Assembly (NCBI RefSeq): GCF_013377535.1
Contig: NZ_JABCJE010000003.1
Span: 124,001-188,000 of the forward strand
Direction of reading: 5' to 3'
DNA: 64,000 nt
From: Donghicola mangrovi
GTDB taxonomy: Bacteria; Pseudomonadota; Alphaproteobacteria; Rhodobacterales; Rhodobacteraceae
Of this stretch, positions 28,326-37,948 are shown piece by piece. The notes beneath the pieces are model-generated. The model was not told where the DNA came from and ran no database searches. It was given only the letters and a program-made list of their open reading frames with translations. The position numbers and the translations under genes are program-made. Within the stretch, counting starts at the first letter, position 1. Each line of letters starts with the position of its first letter.

Positions 28326-30272
28326 TTACTTCAGGTCCGGCGGGGTAGCTTCGCCCGACAGCTGGACGACGATCTCGTCCAAGGTGGCCATCGAGGTTTG
28401 CTTTTCGCCCAAGCGGCGGACCGAGACGGTGCGCTCTTCGACTTCTTTCATGCCGACCGCGATGATCACAGGGACCTTGCCGAGCGAGTGCTCGCGGACC
28501 TTGTAGTTGATCTTCTCGTTGCGGAAGTCGGCCTCGGCGCGGACGCCTTTGGCTTTGAGCGCATCAACCACTTCCTGTACGTAGCCGTCCGCGTCCGACA
28601 CGATGGACGCCACGACCACTTGGCGCGGGGCCAGCCAGAAGGGCAGTTTGCCTGCCGAGTTCTCGATCAGGATGCCGATGAAACGCTCGAACGAGCCCAG
28701 AACTGCGCGGTGCAGCATGACGGGGCGGTGTTTTGCGCCGTCCTGACCGATGTAGTTCGCGTCCAGACGGTTCGGCAGGTTGGGGTCAACCTGCAGGGTG
28801 CCGCACTGCCATTCACGGCCGATCGCGTCGGTCAGGGTGAACTCCAGTTTCGGGCCGTAGAACGCGCCTTCGCCTTCTTGGATCTCGTAGTCATGACCGG
28901 CGGCGCGGCAGGCGTTGCCCAAGGCCGCTTCGACGCGATCCCACGATTCATCGGAACCGATCCGCTTTTCGGGGCGGGTGGACAGCTTGATGGTCCAACC
29001 TTCGAAGCCGAGGTCCGCGTAGATTTTCGACAGGAACTTGATGAACTTCTTGGTTTCCGATTCGATCTGGTCGTCGGTGCAGAAGATGTGCGCGTCGTCC
29101 TGAGTAAAGCCGCGCACGCGCATGATCCCGTGCAGAGCGCCCGAGGGTTCATAACGGTTGCACGAGCCGAACTCGGCCATGCGCAGGGGAAGGTCGCGAT
29201 AGGATTTCAGACCCTGATTGAACACCTGCACGTGGCAGGGGCAGTTCATGGGTTTGAGGGCGTTGATCGCCTTTTCGCGGGCATGGTCTTCGTCCACTTC
29301 GACGATGAACATGTTTTCCTGATAGTTTTCCCAGTGGCCGGATTTTTCCCACAGCTTGCGGTCCACGACCTGCGGGGTGTTCACCTCGACGTAGCCATCG
29401 CGGTCCTGCTGACGACGCATGTAGTCCTGCAGGGTGGTGTAGATGCGCCAGCCGTTCGGGTGCCAGAAGATCTGGCCGGGGGCCTCTTCTTGCAGGTGGA
29501 ACAGGTCCATGTCCTTGCCAAGCTTGCGGTGATCGCGCTTGGCGGCCTCTTCCATCATGGTTTCCCATGCCTTGAGGTCCTGACGGTTCTTGAACGCCAC
29601 GCCGTAGATGCGCTGCAGCATCGGGCGGGTGCTGTCACCCAGCCAGTAGGCGCCGGCCACGTGGGTCAGCTTGAAGGCATCTGCGGGAACCTGACCGGTG
29701 CTTTGCAGGTGCGGGCCGCGGCAAAGGTCCTGCCAGTCGCCGTGCCAGTACATGCGCAGGTCTTCGTTGCCGGGGATGCGGTTGATCAGCTCGATCTTGA
29801 AGGGCTCGCCGCGGTCTTCGTAGTACTTGATCGCGCGCTCGCGGTCCCAGACTTCGGTTTTCACGTCGTCACGGGCGTTGATGATGTCCTTCATCTTGGC
29901 TTCGATCTGGCCAAGGTCCTCGGGGGTGAAGGGCTCGGCGCGGTCAAAGTCGTAGAACCAGCCGTTGTCGCGCACGGGGCCGATGGTGACTTTGACGTCG
30001 GGCCAGATTTCCTGCACGGCGCGGGCCATGATGTGCGCCAGATCGTGGCGGATCAGTTCCAGAGCCTGTTCGTCATCCTGCATGGTGTGGATGGCGATCT
30101 GTGCGTTTTCATTGATAGGCCACTGCATATCCCAGTGCGCGCCATTGACGGTCGCGCTGATTGCTTTTTTCTGCAGTGACTTGGAGATCGATTCAGCGAC
30201 TTGCGCGGGCGTGACACCTGCGTCGTAATCGCGAGAGTTTCCATCGGGGAAGGTCAGGGAAATCTGGGCCAT
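28326..30272 (-). CDS. thrS: Threonyl-tRNA synthetase
   Basis: This 648-residue class II synthetase charges tRNA-Thr. The N-terminal TGS domain ([19 protein letters not shown]) is followed by the editing domain with the [17 protein letters not shown] and TVAGAYW-like zinc/editing residues. The catalytic core shows [13 protein letters not shown] (zinc cysteine), motif 2 [33 protein letters not shown] and motif 3 [15 protein letters not shown]. The C-terminal anticodon-binding domain starts at about residue 540. Full length. Confidence 0.97.
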   Translation of the reverse strand: MAQISLTFPDGNSRDYDAGVTPAQVAESISKSLQKKAISATVNGAHWDMQWPINENAQIAIHTMQDDEQALELIRHDLAHIMARAVQEIWPDVKVTIGPVRDNGWFYDFDRAEPFTPEDLGQIEAKMKDIINARDDVKTEVWDRERAIKYYEDRGEPFKIELINRIPGNEDLRMYWHGDWQDLCRGPHLQSTGQVPADAFKLTHVAGAYWLGDSTRPMLQRIYGVAFKNRQDLKAWETMMEEAAKRDHRKLGKDMDLFHLQEEAPGQIFWHPNGWRIYTTLQDYMRRQQDRDGYVEVNTPQVVDRKLWEKSGHWENYQENMFIVEVDEDHAREKAINALKPMNCPCHVQVFNQGLKSYRDLPLRMAEFGSCNRYEPSGALHGIMRVRGFTQDDAHIFCTDDQIESETKKFIKFLSKIYADLGFEGWTIKLSTRPEKRIGSDESWDRVEAALGNACRAAGHDYEIQEGEGAFYGPKLEFTLTDAIGREWQCGTLQVDPNLPNRLDANYIGQDGAKHRPVMLHRAVLGSFERFIGILIENSAGKLPFWLAPRQVVVASIVSDADGYVQEVVDALKAKGVRAEADFRNEKINYKVREHSLGKVPVIIAVGMKEVEERTVSVRRLGEKQTSMATLDEIVVQLSGEATPPDLK

Positions 30273-30384
30273 GGGCCTTGATGCTCCTCGTCGGTTTGGC
30301 GCCTACGGGACGCCCGGTTGCGGGTTATGGTTCGCGGGCTATGTGACCCCCTGTAGGTTTTTAGTCAAGCGCGGTTTAGGATTG

Positions 30385-31647
30385 ATGCGAAACGAATTTT
30401 CAGAGGGTGTCTTCCGGACACTGGCAGGGGCGGACGGTCCAGCGGCGGATCTGTCCGAAACGGCCGCCCGCGCCGAAGGGGCGAATGGCCTGCGCCACAC
30501 CGCCAGCCTGAGCATGACCAAGGTGGCGGACGGGCTGATCGACCCCAAACTGGTGCTTAGCTGGCTGATGCAGGCCTTGGGCGCGCCTGCGGTGCTGGTG
30601 GGGATGCTGGTCCCGATCCGCGAGGCAGGGGCGCTGCTGCCGCAATTGGGTCTGGCGGCGTGGGTCGGGCGTCTGCGGCACAAGAAATGGGCTTGGGTCG
30701 TGGGCAGTCTGGGGCAGGGGAGCGCGGCGGCGGTGATCGCCTTGGTCGCGCTGACGATGGAGGGCGGCTTGGCCGGTGGGCTGATCTGTGCGGCCTTGGC
30801 GGTGCTGGCGGTGTCGCGGGCGGCGTGCTCTGTGAGCTTCAAGGAAATTCTGGGCAAAACCGTCGGCAAATCGCGGCGGGGGGCTGTGACAGGCACGGCG
30901 GGGTCGGCCAGTTCGGCGGCGGTGTTGGTGTTTGCGGGCATCCTGATCTGGCAGGGTAGCAGTCAGCCTTTGGTGATCGGGGCGATCGGTCTGGCGGCGG
31001 TGCTGTGGATTTGCGCGGCGGGCCTGTTTGCCACGCTGAACGAGGAACCGAGCGAGACGGATGATCGCGGGGGGATGCCTCGGCTGAGCCTATTGTGGGA
31101 GGACCGCAATTTCTTGCGCTTTATCATCACGCGGGGGCTGTTGGTCGGCACGGCGCTGGCGCCGCCCTATCTGGTGGTGATTTCAGAGCGGGCCGAGTTG
31201 GACCAGTTGGGCGCCCTGATCGTGGCCAGCGCGGCGGCCAGTTTGCTGAGTTCCTATGTCTGGGGGCGGATGTCGGACCGGTCCAGCCGCAAGGTGCTGA
31301 TGCTGGCGGGGATCGTCGCGGCGGTGGCGCTGTTCGCGGGGATCGGGCTGGCGCAGGCGGGCTATGGCGGGGTGCCCTATGTGATGCCTGCGGTGCTGTT
31401 CATCCTGATGATCGCCTATCACGGGGTGCGGCAGGGGCGGTCCACCTATCTGGTGGATATGGCGCCCAAGGACCAGAAAGCGGCCTATGCCGCGCTGGCC
31501 AATACGGTGATCGGGACGCTTTTGCTGATCGCGGGGATCGGTGGGGGGCTGGCGTCGCTTATTTCGGCGCAGGCGGCTTTGGCGGTGTTCGGGGCGATGT
31601 CTGTAGGCGGGGCCGTGGCGGCCTATACCCTGGACGAAGTCGAGTAG
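30385..31647 (+). CDS. MFS transporter
   Basis: This 420-residue inner-membrane protein is of the major facilitator superfamily. About eleven to twelve hydrophobic segments begin near residue 50 (LVLSWLMQALGAPAVLVGMLVPIREAGALLPQL). The motif-A-like loop VGRLRHKKWAW follows helix 2, and the second-half equivalent WGRMSDRSSRKVLM lies between helices 8 and 9. The N-terminal ~45 residues are hydrophilic. The substrate is unknown. ATG 30385 is chosen with AGG upstream; the frame open from 30271 has no support. It is divergent from thrS. Confidence 0.85.
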   Translation: MRNEFSEGVFRTLAGADGPAADLSETAARAEGANGLRHTASLSMTKVADGLIDPKLVLSWLMQALGAPAVLVGMLVPIREAGALLPQLGLAAWVGRLRHKKWAWVVGSLGQGSAAAVIALVALTMEGGLAGGLICAALAVLAVSRAACSVSFKEILGKTVGKSRRGAVTGTAGSASSAAVLVFAGILIWQGSSQPLVIGAIGLAAVLWICAAGLFATLNEEPSETDDRGGMPRLSLLWEDRNFLRFIITRGLLVGTALAPPYLVVISERAELDQLGALIVASAAASLLSSYVWGRMSDRSSRKVLMLAGIVAAVALFAGIGLAQAGYGGVPYVMPAVLFILMIAYHGVRQGRSTYLVDMAPKDQKAAYAALANTVIGTLLLIAGIGGGLASLISAQAALAVFGAMSVGGAVAAYTLDEVE

Positions 31648-31702
31648 TTGCCGCCTCTTGCGGGCCTGCCTATGGTAGCCCCGCAAGTTCAAGGAGAGCC
31701 CC

Positions 31703-32455
31703 ATGACCGCCCGTTACCTCGAGACCTCGACCGGCCGCCGCATCGCCTATCACCTGACCCAAGGCGCAACGCCGGCGGTGGTGTTCCTTGGGGGCTTTAA
31801 GTCCGACATGGAAGGGACCAAGGCCGTCTGGCTGGAGGCATGGGCCAAGGCGCAGGGGCGGGCGTTCTTGCGGTTCGACTATTCCGGTCACGGCCAGTCG
31901 TCCGAGGCGTTCGTGGATGGCTGCATCGGGGATTGGGCCGCTGACGCCCAAGAGGCGATCGAGACCCTGACGGACGGCCCGCTGGTGTTGGTGGGCTCGA
32001 GCATGGGCGGGTGGATCAGCCTTCTGATGACCCAGCGGATCGCGGCGCGGGTGTGCGGTCTGGTGACCATCGCCGCCGCCCCCGATTTCACTGAGGACGG
32101 CTTTTGGGCCAGCTTTACCGAAGCGCAAAAGGCCACGCTGGAGGCGGACGGGCAGGTCGCGCTGCCCTCGGATTACGACGAGCCGTACATCATCACCCAG
32201 CGCCTGATCGAGGATGGCCGCAAACAGTTGGTCCTGCGCAGGCCGCTGCCTCTGCCGTTCCCCGTGCGGTTCCTGCAGGGGACGGCGGATACCTCGGTCT
32301 CGGTCGACACGGCTATTCGTCTGCTGAACCACGCGGAGGGGGCGGATATGCGTCTGACGCTGGTGGACGGGGCGAACCATTCCTTCTCGGACGCGGACTG
32401 TCTGGAGCTGGTGGGGACCTCGATCCTCGAGGTTCTGGCGCGGGCAAACCTGTAA
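31703..32455 (+). CDS. Alpha/beta hydrolase (ABHD10-like)
   Basis: This 250-residue alpha/beta-hydrolase has the nucleophile elbow GSSMGGW with S100, the oxyanion segment FLGGFKSDMEG near residues 28-38, FDYSGHGQS near 58, the acid region QGTADTSVSV and the catalytic histidine in GANHSFSD near the C-terminus. It resembles the mitochondrial ABHD10 thioesterase/esterase family. The natural substrate is not evident. It follows the MFS gene by 55 bp on the same strand and may be co-transcribed. Confidence 0.85.
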   Translation: MTARYLETSTGRRIAYHLTQGATPAVVFLGGFKSDMEGTKAVWLEAWAKAQGRAFLRFDYSGHGQSSEAFVDGCIGDWAADAQEAIETLTDGPLVLVGSSMGGWISLLMTQRIAARVCGLVTIAAAPDFTEDGFWASFTEAQKATLEADGQVALPSDYDEPYIITQRLIEDGRKQLVLRRPLPLPFPVRFLQGTADTSVSVDTAIRLLNHAEGADMRLTLVDGANHSFSDADCLELVGTSILEVLARANL

Positions 32456-32633
32456 GTCTTTGCGTGGATTGAGGTTATCCGCACCTGTGGATAACTCGGT
32501 GCATGGATTTTGGAAATCCTTAACCGGATCGATAAAACTCTATTGGTTCATCGGTATTTAGTGGTTTTTCCCCTGTGGATCGGTGGATATACTGGCTGAA
32601 CCTTGGGGTTAATGTCCGGTTCGGTTAACGCGC
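32456..32633. promoter_or_regulatory. AT-rich intergenic region with DnaA-box pair
   Basis: TTATCCGCA (32475-32483, 8 of 9 to the DnaA box) is followed 2 bp later on the other strand by the perfect box TTATCCACA (TGTGGATAA at 32486-32494). A weaker TGTGGATCG is at 32574-32582. The stretch is clearly AT-richer than its flanks and carries the promoter of the downstream LysM gene pair. Whether DnaA binds is untested. Confidence 0.45.
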
Positions 32634-33680
32634 ATGTTGGGAAAACTTTTGCCCGCCTGTCTGGCGATGTTCGTTTTGCTAACGAATGCGGCGTCGGCTT
32701 GCGGCGGGCTGTATCGGGTCAAGTCCGGCGATACCCTGACCGTGGTGGCCGAGCGTCTGTACGGTGATTTCGGCTATTGGACGGTGCTGCACGACGCCAA
32801 TCTGGACCGTATCGGGATCGATCCGGGGCGGCTGAAGCTGGGGCAGACCCTGCTGGCGCCCTGCGTTGATGGCAAACCTGTTGGGCTAGAGCCCGCGACC
32901 GCCGCGCTGCCCCGCGCGCCCCTGAGCGGCGGCTCGGGGCTGTCGATCAATGTGCTGTCGGGGGACGACTATGCGCCATTTGCGGATCGGGACGGGTTGA
33001 ATGGCGGGATGGTGACCGATGTGGTGCTGCGGGCGCTGTCGGTGTCGCCGCAGGTCACCAATTATCAGATGATCTGGGTGAACGACTGGGCCGCCCATCT
33101 GGACCCGCTGCTGTCTAACGCTCTGCTGGATATGGGATTTCCGTGGGAGAAACCCGACTGCGATGCGGACCCTGATGCGGGGCGATGCGCGACATTCCTG
33201 TTCTCTGATCCCTTGTTCGAGATGCTGGTCCTGCTGTTTTCGCGCAATGACCGGCCGGTGCCGTTCCGCCATGACGGCGATCTTGAGGGGCGGTCGATCT
33301 GCCGTCCCGCCGGTTTTGCGACCCATGATCTGGACGAGGGCGGGCGCAACTGGATCCGCGATCACAAGATCAGCCTGATCCGTCCGCGCAGTGTGCAGGA
33401 CTGCTTTCAACTGCTGTCCGAGGGGATGGTGGACGCGGTCGCGGTGAACGAATTTACCGGCCGTGCGGCGCTGCGCGAAATGGGGCTGGCCGACCGGATC
33501 AGGGTCGAGGAGGCGCGGCCGGTGTCGCTGGTCACCCTGCACGCGGTGGTGGCGCGCAGCCATCCGCAGGGCGAGCAGATGATCGCCGCCTTGAACGAAG
33601 GGCTGGCCCGTATTCGCCAAGACGGGACCTATCAGCGGATCGTCGGGCAGCACCTCGCCCTGTTCTGGGAGGGGCAGTGA
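32634..33680 (+). CDS. Exported LysM and solute-binding domain protein
   Basis: This 348-residue exported protein has a signal peptide (residues 1-22, ending ASA-CGG), a LysM domain at about residues 27-72 (YRVKSGDTLTVVAERLYGDFGYW ... LKLGQTLLAP) and, after a short linker, a domain of about 240 residues resembling family 3 periplasmic solute-binding proteins (GLSINVLSGDDYAPFAD, MVTDVVLRAL, LVLLFSRND, VDAVAVNEFTGRAAL, LNEGLARIRQDGTYQRIV). LysM would anchor it to peptidoglycan. No permease or ATPase is adjacent. The stop overlaps the start of a paralogue (TGATG). Confidence 0.78.
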   Translation: MLGKLLPACLAMFVLLTNAASACGGLYRVKSGDTLTVVAERLYGDFGYWTVLHDANLDRIGIDPGRLKLGQTLLAPCVDGKPVGLEPATAALPRAPLSGGSGLSINVLSGDDYAPFADRDGLNGGMVTDVVLRALSVSPQVTNYQMIWVNDWAAHLDPLLSNALLDMGFPWEKPDCDADPDAGRCATFLFSDPLFEMLVLLFSRNDRPVPFRHDGDLEGRSICRPAGFATHDLDEGGRNWIRDHKISLIRPRSVQDCFQLLSEGMVDAVAVNEFTGRAALREMGLADRIRVEEARPVSLVTLHAVVARSHPQGEQMIAALNEGLARIRQDGTYQRIVGQHLALFWEGQ

Positions 33681-34708
33681 TGCGGGCATTGATTGCGGTG
33701 CTGTGCCTGTGGGGCGGGATGGCGGCGGCAGAGTGCGATGTGACCCACCGCGTTCATGCGGGGGACACGCTGCGCACTCTGGCCGAGCAGTATTACGAGG
33801 GCGACGGGAATTGGCAGGCCATTTACTATGCCAACCTGCCCAAGATCGGCGCGGATCAGACCTTGGCCGAGGGGACGGAGCTGTTCATCCCCTGTCTGGC
33901 CGCCGAAAAGACCGTGCTGAAACAGGTCGAGGGGCTGGAGGCCCGACCCACCCCGCTGCATCAGGCGGGGGCAGGGGTGACGGTGCTGGCGATGGCCGAC
34001 AACGCCCCCTACAGCGCCGAAGGGTGGCTGGGGGGCGGAATGGTGACCGAACTGGTGACCGCCGCTCTGGAGAATGCGCCCAAGCCCGAGCCCTATGATC
34101 TGGCGTGGGCGCCGGATCGGGACAGTTGGCGGGCGCAGCTGTCGATGGCACAGGCGGATTTCGGGCTGGCCGGGTTCCGCCCCGATTGCCAGAGCGCCGG
34201 GGCCGAGGGGGGCTGTGCGGCCTATCACTGGTCCGATCCGGTGCTCGATGTGGCGATGGTGCTGTTTTCCCGCGTGGATGCCCCGCTGGAGTACGAAACC
34301 GATGAGGATCTGGAGGGCCGCATCCTGTGCCGTCCCAAGGGCCTGCCGATCACCGATCTGGAGCGCCCCGAACGCCCGTTGATGAGTGCGGGCGGGGTGC
34401 GCTTGGTGCAGCCGCGGCTGCTGTCTGACTGCTTGGAACTGTTGATGATGGCGCAGGTGGATGCGGTGTCCGTGGACGAGTTTTCGGGCTGGCTGGCGGT
34501 GTATCGCGGCGGGTTCGAGGACCGGATCGGGGCGGTTGCGACGCCCACATCCTCGGAATCCTTGCGGGTGGCGATCCCGAAACAGCACTGGCGGGCGACG
34601 GCGCAACTCTATCGAGTGAACGCCGGCCTAGAGAAAATACACGCATCAGGCGAGTATGAGGCGATTTTGCAAAGTCAGTTGGCGTTTTTTTGGGCGCAGC
34701 TCAACTGA
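33680..34708 (+). CDS. Exported LysM and solute-binding domain protein, paralogue
   Basis: This 342-residue paralogue of the preceding gene has the same order: signal peptide (residues 1-18, ending AAA-EC), LysM at about residues 23-68 (HRVHAGDTLRTLAEQYYEGDGNWQ ... GTELFIPC), then a solute-binding-like domain (VTVLAMADNAPYSAEGW, MVTELVTAALE, VDAVSVDEFSGWLAV, YRVNAGLEKIHASGEYEAIL). Cysteines occur at comparable places in both. The ATG at 33680 overlaps the preceding TGA by one base, so the two proteins are probably made in a fixed ratio and may form a pair. A GTG at 33677 is a less likely start. Confidence 0.78.
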   Translation: MRALIAVLCLWGGMAAAECDVTHRVHAGDTLRTLAEQYYEGDGNWQAIYYANLPKIGADQTLAEGTELFIPCLAAEKTVLKQVEGLEARPTPLHQAGAGVTVLAMADNAPYSAEGWLGGGMVTELVTAALENAPKPEPYDLAWAPDRDSWRAQLSMAQADFGLAGFRPDCQSAGAEGGCAAYHWSDPVLDVAMVLFSRVDAPLEYETDEDLEGRILCRPKGLPITDLERPERPLMSAGGVRLVQPRLLSDCLELLMMAQVDAVSVDEFSGWLAVYRGGFEDRIGAVATPTSSESLRVAIPKQHWRATAQLYRVNAGLEKIHASGEYEAILQSQLAFFWAQLN

Positions 34709-34712
34709 CCCA

Positions 34713-34745
34713 ACAAAAAAGTCAGGCGCCCGAGGGTGCCTGACC
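34713..34745 (-). terminator. Terminator of phaZ
   Basis: TCAGGCGCCC pairs with GGTGCCTGA (one non-canonical pair) across GA. On the minus strand the stem is followed by CTTTTTTGTTGG. It lies between the convergent phaZ and LysM paralogue genes. Confidence 0.82.
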
Positions 34746-34772
34746 TGTATGATTCGCTAACGGTTTTGGACG

Positions 34773-36029
34773 TTATTCCGCGGCGGCTTTGGCCTTGGTG
34801 CGCTGGTTCGCGTCGATGAATTCCAGCACCAGCGGGCGGATATTGTTGCGCCAGCTCTTGCCCGCGAAGATGCCGTAGTGGCCTGCATCGGGCTCCAGAT
34901 GTGAGGCTTTCATGCTGTCCGGCAGGCCGGTGCAGAGACGCAGGGCTGCGACACATTGCCCGGGCGCAGAGATGTCATCCTTGGCGCCTTCGACGGTTTT
35001 CACGGCCACATCGGTGATCTTGCCGATGTCCACACGCTTGCCGGCGACGACAAATTTGTTCTTCGCGATCTCGCATTTCTTGAACACGCGCTCAACGGTC
35101 GAGAGATAGAACTCGGCCGGCATGTCCATCACAGCAAGATATTCGTCGTAGAAACGGTTGTGACGGTCGTTGTCGCGGGCCTCGCCTTTGGCGGCGCGCA
35201 GGATCTGGTCCATGAACGCTTTGGAGTGGGTTTCCGCGTTCATCGCCATGAAAGAGGTCAGCTGCAGAAGGCCCGGATAGACCTGACGGCCCACGCCCGG
35301 ATACTTGAAACCAACGCGCTGGCACATGGTTTCCTCGAGCTGGCCCATGGTCACGCGGTTGCCGAAATCGGTCACCTCGGTGGGGGCTGCCTCGGGGTCG
35401 ATCGGGCCGCCGATCAGGGTCAGCGACGAAGGCTGCGCGGCGGGGTCTTCCTCGGCCAGATAGGCGGTGGCGGCAAGGGTCAGCGGGGCAGGCTGGCACA
35501 CAGCGATCACGTGGGTGTCGGGGCCAAGGTGCTTCATGAAGTCCACGAGGTAGAGGGTGTAATCCTCGACGTCGAATTTCCCTGCAGAAACAGGGATATC
35601 ACGGGCATTGTGCCAGTCGGTGCAGTACACTTCGCAGTCGGGCAGGAGGCTGACGACGGTCGAGCGCAGCAGTGTGGCATAATGTCCCGACATGGGCGCG
35701 ACCAGCAGCACTTTGCGCGGCTTTTCGGGGCGGCCCAGAACGTGGAAATGGATCAGGTCGCCAAACGCCTTTTCGACGACGGTGTCCACAGTGACGATGT
35801 GGTCGCGGCCGTCTTCGCAGGTATACGAATGAATACCCCAGTCAGGCTTTGCTACCATACGTGCAAAGCTGCGTTCGGTGACTTCACCCCAAGCGCCCAT
35901 CCACTGGAAAACGGGGTTGGGCCACATGGCGACGGTAGGATATCCCGCGATGGCTTTGGCGGTCGCGCCAAGCCACTGGTTCGTGTTGCGAACCGTCTCC
36001 ATCAGATCATATGTCGCCATATAGCGCAT
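34773..36029 (-). CDS. phaZ: Intracellular polyhydroxyalkanoate depolymerase
   Basis: This 418-residue intracellular depolymerase would mobilise stored polyhydroxybutyrate to monomers. It is an alpha/beta-hydrolase-type enzyme with a catalytic cysteine in place of serine, C178 in AVCQPAP, as in the PhaZ1 type of amorphous-granule depolymerases. It has no signal peptide, consistent with action on cytoplasmic granules. Further family blocks are PMSGHYATLLRSTV, YCTDWHNARDIPV and the C-terminal HLEPDAGHYGIFAGKSWR with the histidine. ATG 36029 has AAGGAGAAC upstream; the frame open to 36236 runs into the phaC region and is not used. It is divergent from phaC. Confidence 0.93.
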   Translation of the reverse strand: MRYMATYDLMETVRNTNQWLGATAKAIAGYPTVAMWPNPVFQWMGAWGEVTERSFARMVAKPDWGIHSYTCEDGRDHIVTVDTVVEKAFGDLIHFHVLGRPEKPRKVLLVAPMSGHYATLLRSTVVSLLPDCEVYCTDWHNARDIPVSAGKFDVEDYTLYLVDFMKHLGPDTHVIAVCQPAPLTLAATAYLAEEDPAAQPSSLTLIGGPIDPEAAPTEVTDFGNRVTMGQLEETMCQRVGFKYPGVGRQVYPGLLQLTSFMAMNAETHSKAFMDQILRAAKGEARDNDRHNRFYDEYLAVMDMPAEFYLSTVERVFKKCEIAKNKFVVAGKRVDIGKITDVAVKTVEGAKDDISAPGQCVAALRLCTGLPDSMKASHLEPDAGHYGIFAGKSWRNNIRPLVLEFIDANQRTKAKAAAE

Positions 36030-36131
36030 GTAGTTCTCCTTCGGTTGCCGGTCGGGCCGGTTCAAATCGTCACTTTGCCCCCTCCGGCCTGCAACGCTAT
36101 GCTGCAAGGAGAGTAGGGGGGAATCGCAGGC
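36030..36131. promoter_or_regulatory. phaZ-phaC divergent promoter with candidate PhaR site
   Basis: TGCAACGCTATGCTGCA at 36090-36106 is a TGC-rich, partly symmetric sequence resembling the elements before phaP and phaR. PhaR of Paracoccus and Rhodobacter binds TGC-rich DNA. Its location close to the phaC start would allow repression of the synthase and perhaps the depolymerase. Confidence 0.45.
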
Positions 36132-37925
36132 ATGACAACGCACGACGGCGATACTGGAACTGAACTGGTCCGTTTGAACGAAAACATCTCGAAAATTGAA
36201 GAACTTTCCAAGCGTCTTGTTACAGCACTTTCGCATTATAAGGCGATCAATCCGGCGCTACAGGGTCCAGGACAGGACTTATACATGAAAGCGGCGGTCG
36301 GTTATTGGGCCGAATGGGTGCAGAACCCAGCCAAAATACTGGAGCATCAGGTCGAGTATTGGGGCAAATCACTTCAGCATTACATGGAAGCGCAAAAGGC
36401 ACTTACCAAAGGCGAGCTCGCATCGGGCGAAAGTGCCGGCCCCAGGGACAAGCGTTTTGCAAATCCGTTGTGGGACACCCATCCGTATTTCAATTACGTC
36501 AAACAGCAATATCAGCTGAATTCGGCAGCAATCACCAAAGCGATCGACGATGTGGCCGATCTGGATGATGTGGACCGCAAACGCCTGCGCTATTTCTCGC
36601 AGCAGATTGTGGACCTGATGGCGCCGACCAACTTTCTGGCCACCAACCCCGACGCGCTGGAGCGCGCGGTCGAGACCGAGGGGCAGAGCCTTGTCGATGG
36701 TCTGGAGAATCTGGTGCGCGATCTGGAGGCCAATGACGGGCGCCTTCTGGTGACTCTGGCCGACGAAAAAGCATTCGAGGTGGGCGGCAATATTGCAACG
36801 ACCGAGGGCAAGGTCGTCTTCCGCAACCACATGTTCGAGCTGATCCAGTACACGCCGACCACCGAAACCGTGCACGAGATCCCGCTGCTGATCTTCCCGC
36901 CGTGGATCAACCGGTTCTATATCCTCGACCTCAAGGACAAGAACTCGATGATCAAGTGGGCGGTCGAGCAGGGCTACACCGTGTTCGTGGTCAGCTGGAT
37001 CAACCCGGACCCGTCCTATCGCGACGTGAAGTTGGATGACTATATCACCGACGGCTACCTGACCGCGATCAAAGAGGTTCAGGGCATCTGCAACGTCAAG
37101 CAGGTGAACGCGGTGGGGTACTGCATTGCAGGGACCACGCTGTCACTGACCATGGCGCTGCTGAAGAAACGGGGTGAGACACCGATCAAATCGGCGACCC
37201 TGTTCACCACGCTGACCGACTTCTCGGATCAGGGCGAGTTCACGGTTTTCCTCGGGGACGACTTCGTGGACGGGATCGAAGAAGAGGCGATGGCCGAGGG
37301 CTACCTGAACAGCTTCTTCATGTCGCGCACGTTCAGCTTCTTGCGCTCGAACGACCTGATCTATGGTCCGGCCATCAACCGCTACATGAAGGGCGAGGCC
37401 CCGCCCGCGTTCGACCTGCTGTTCTGGAACGGCGACAGCACCAACCTGCCGGGCGCCATGGCGATCCAGTACCTGCGGGACCTGTGCCAGAAGAACAAGT
37501 TCGTCGACGGCGGCATCGAAATCTGTGGCGAGGTTCTGAACATCAAGGACGTCACCGTCCCGATCTGCGCCATCGCCTGCGAGACCGACCACATCGCCGC
37601 GTGGAAATCCAGCTACAACGGTGTGCGTCAGATGGGCAGCCGCTCCAAGACGTTCATCGTGTCCCAGTCGGGCCACATCGCGGGCATCGTGAACCCGCCC
37701 TCCAAGGGCAAGTATGGGCACTACACGAACCCCAAGATGAGCATGGGCCCCGACGAGTGGATGGCCGAGGCAGAATTCACCCCCGGGTCGTGGTGGCCAC
37801 GTTGGGACGAGTGGCTTGCCAACCGTTCCGGCAAGCAGGTTCCGGCCCGCGAACACGGTGATTCTACCCATCCTGTATTGGCCGATGCGCCCGGTACCTA
37901 TGTGGTCATGCGCGCAAGTGCTTGA
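36132..37925 (+). CDS. phaC: Class I polyhydroxyalkanoate synthase
   Basis: This 597-residue enzyme polymerises (R)-3-hydroxyacyl-CoA on the granule surface. The lipase-like box is G-Y-C331-I-A-G with the catalytic cysteine. The acid/base residues lie in VPICAIACETDHIAAWKS (aspartate) and VSQSGHIAGIVNPPSK (histidine). The N-terminal domain contains FWNAHPYF-like NPLWDTHPYFNYVKQQY. Single-subunit length is that of class I (no PhaE needed). It is divergent from phaZ, and phaP and phaR follow on the same strand. Confidence 0.96.
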   Translation: MTTHDGDTGTELVRLNENISKIEELSKRLVTALSHYKAINPALQGPGQDLYMKAAVGYWAEWVQNPAKILEHQVEYWGKSLQHYMEAQKALTKGELASGESAGPRDKRFANPLWDTHPYFNYVKQQYQLNSAAITKAIDDVADLDDVDRKRLRYFSQQIVDLMAPTNFLATNPDALERAVETEGQSLVDGLENLVRDLEANDGRLLVTLADEKAFEVGGNIATTEGKVVFRNHMFELIQYTPTTETVHEIPLLIFPPWINRFYILDLKDKNSMIKWAVEQGYTVFVVSWINPDPSYRDVKLDDYITDGYLTAIKEVQGICNVKQVNAVGYCIAGTTLSLTMALLKKRGETPIKSATLFTTLTDFSDQGEFTVFLGDDFVDGIEEEAMAEGYLNSFFMSRTFSFLRSNDLIYGPAINRYMKGEAPPAFDLLFWNGDSTNLPGAMAIQYLRDLCQKNKFVDGGIEICGEVLNIKDVTVPICAIACETDHIAAWKSSYNGVRQMGSRSKTFIVSQSGHIAGIVNPPSKGKYGHYTNPKMSMGPDEWMAEAEFTPGSWWPRWDEWLANRSGKQVPAREHGDSTHPVLADAPGTYVVMRASA

Positions 37926-37948
37926 CGCTGCGTGACCTTTTCCCTTTT

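Noticed and set aside
32456-32633. Chromosomal replication origin
   Set aside because: There are only one perfect and one near-perfect DnaA box, no hemE, parAB, gidA, rpsT or dnaA neighbour, and no visible array of AT-rich 13-mers. Kept only as a DnaA-site observation.
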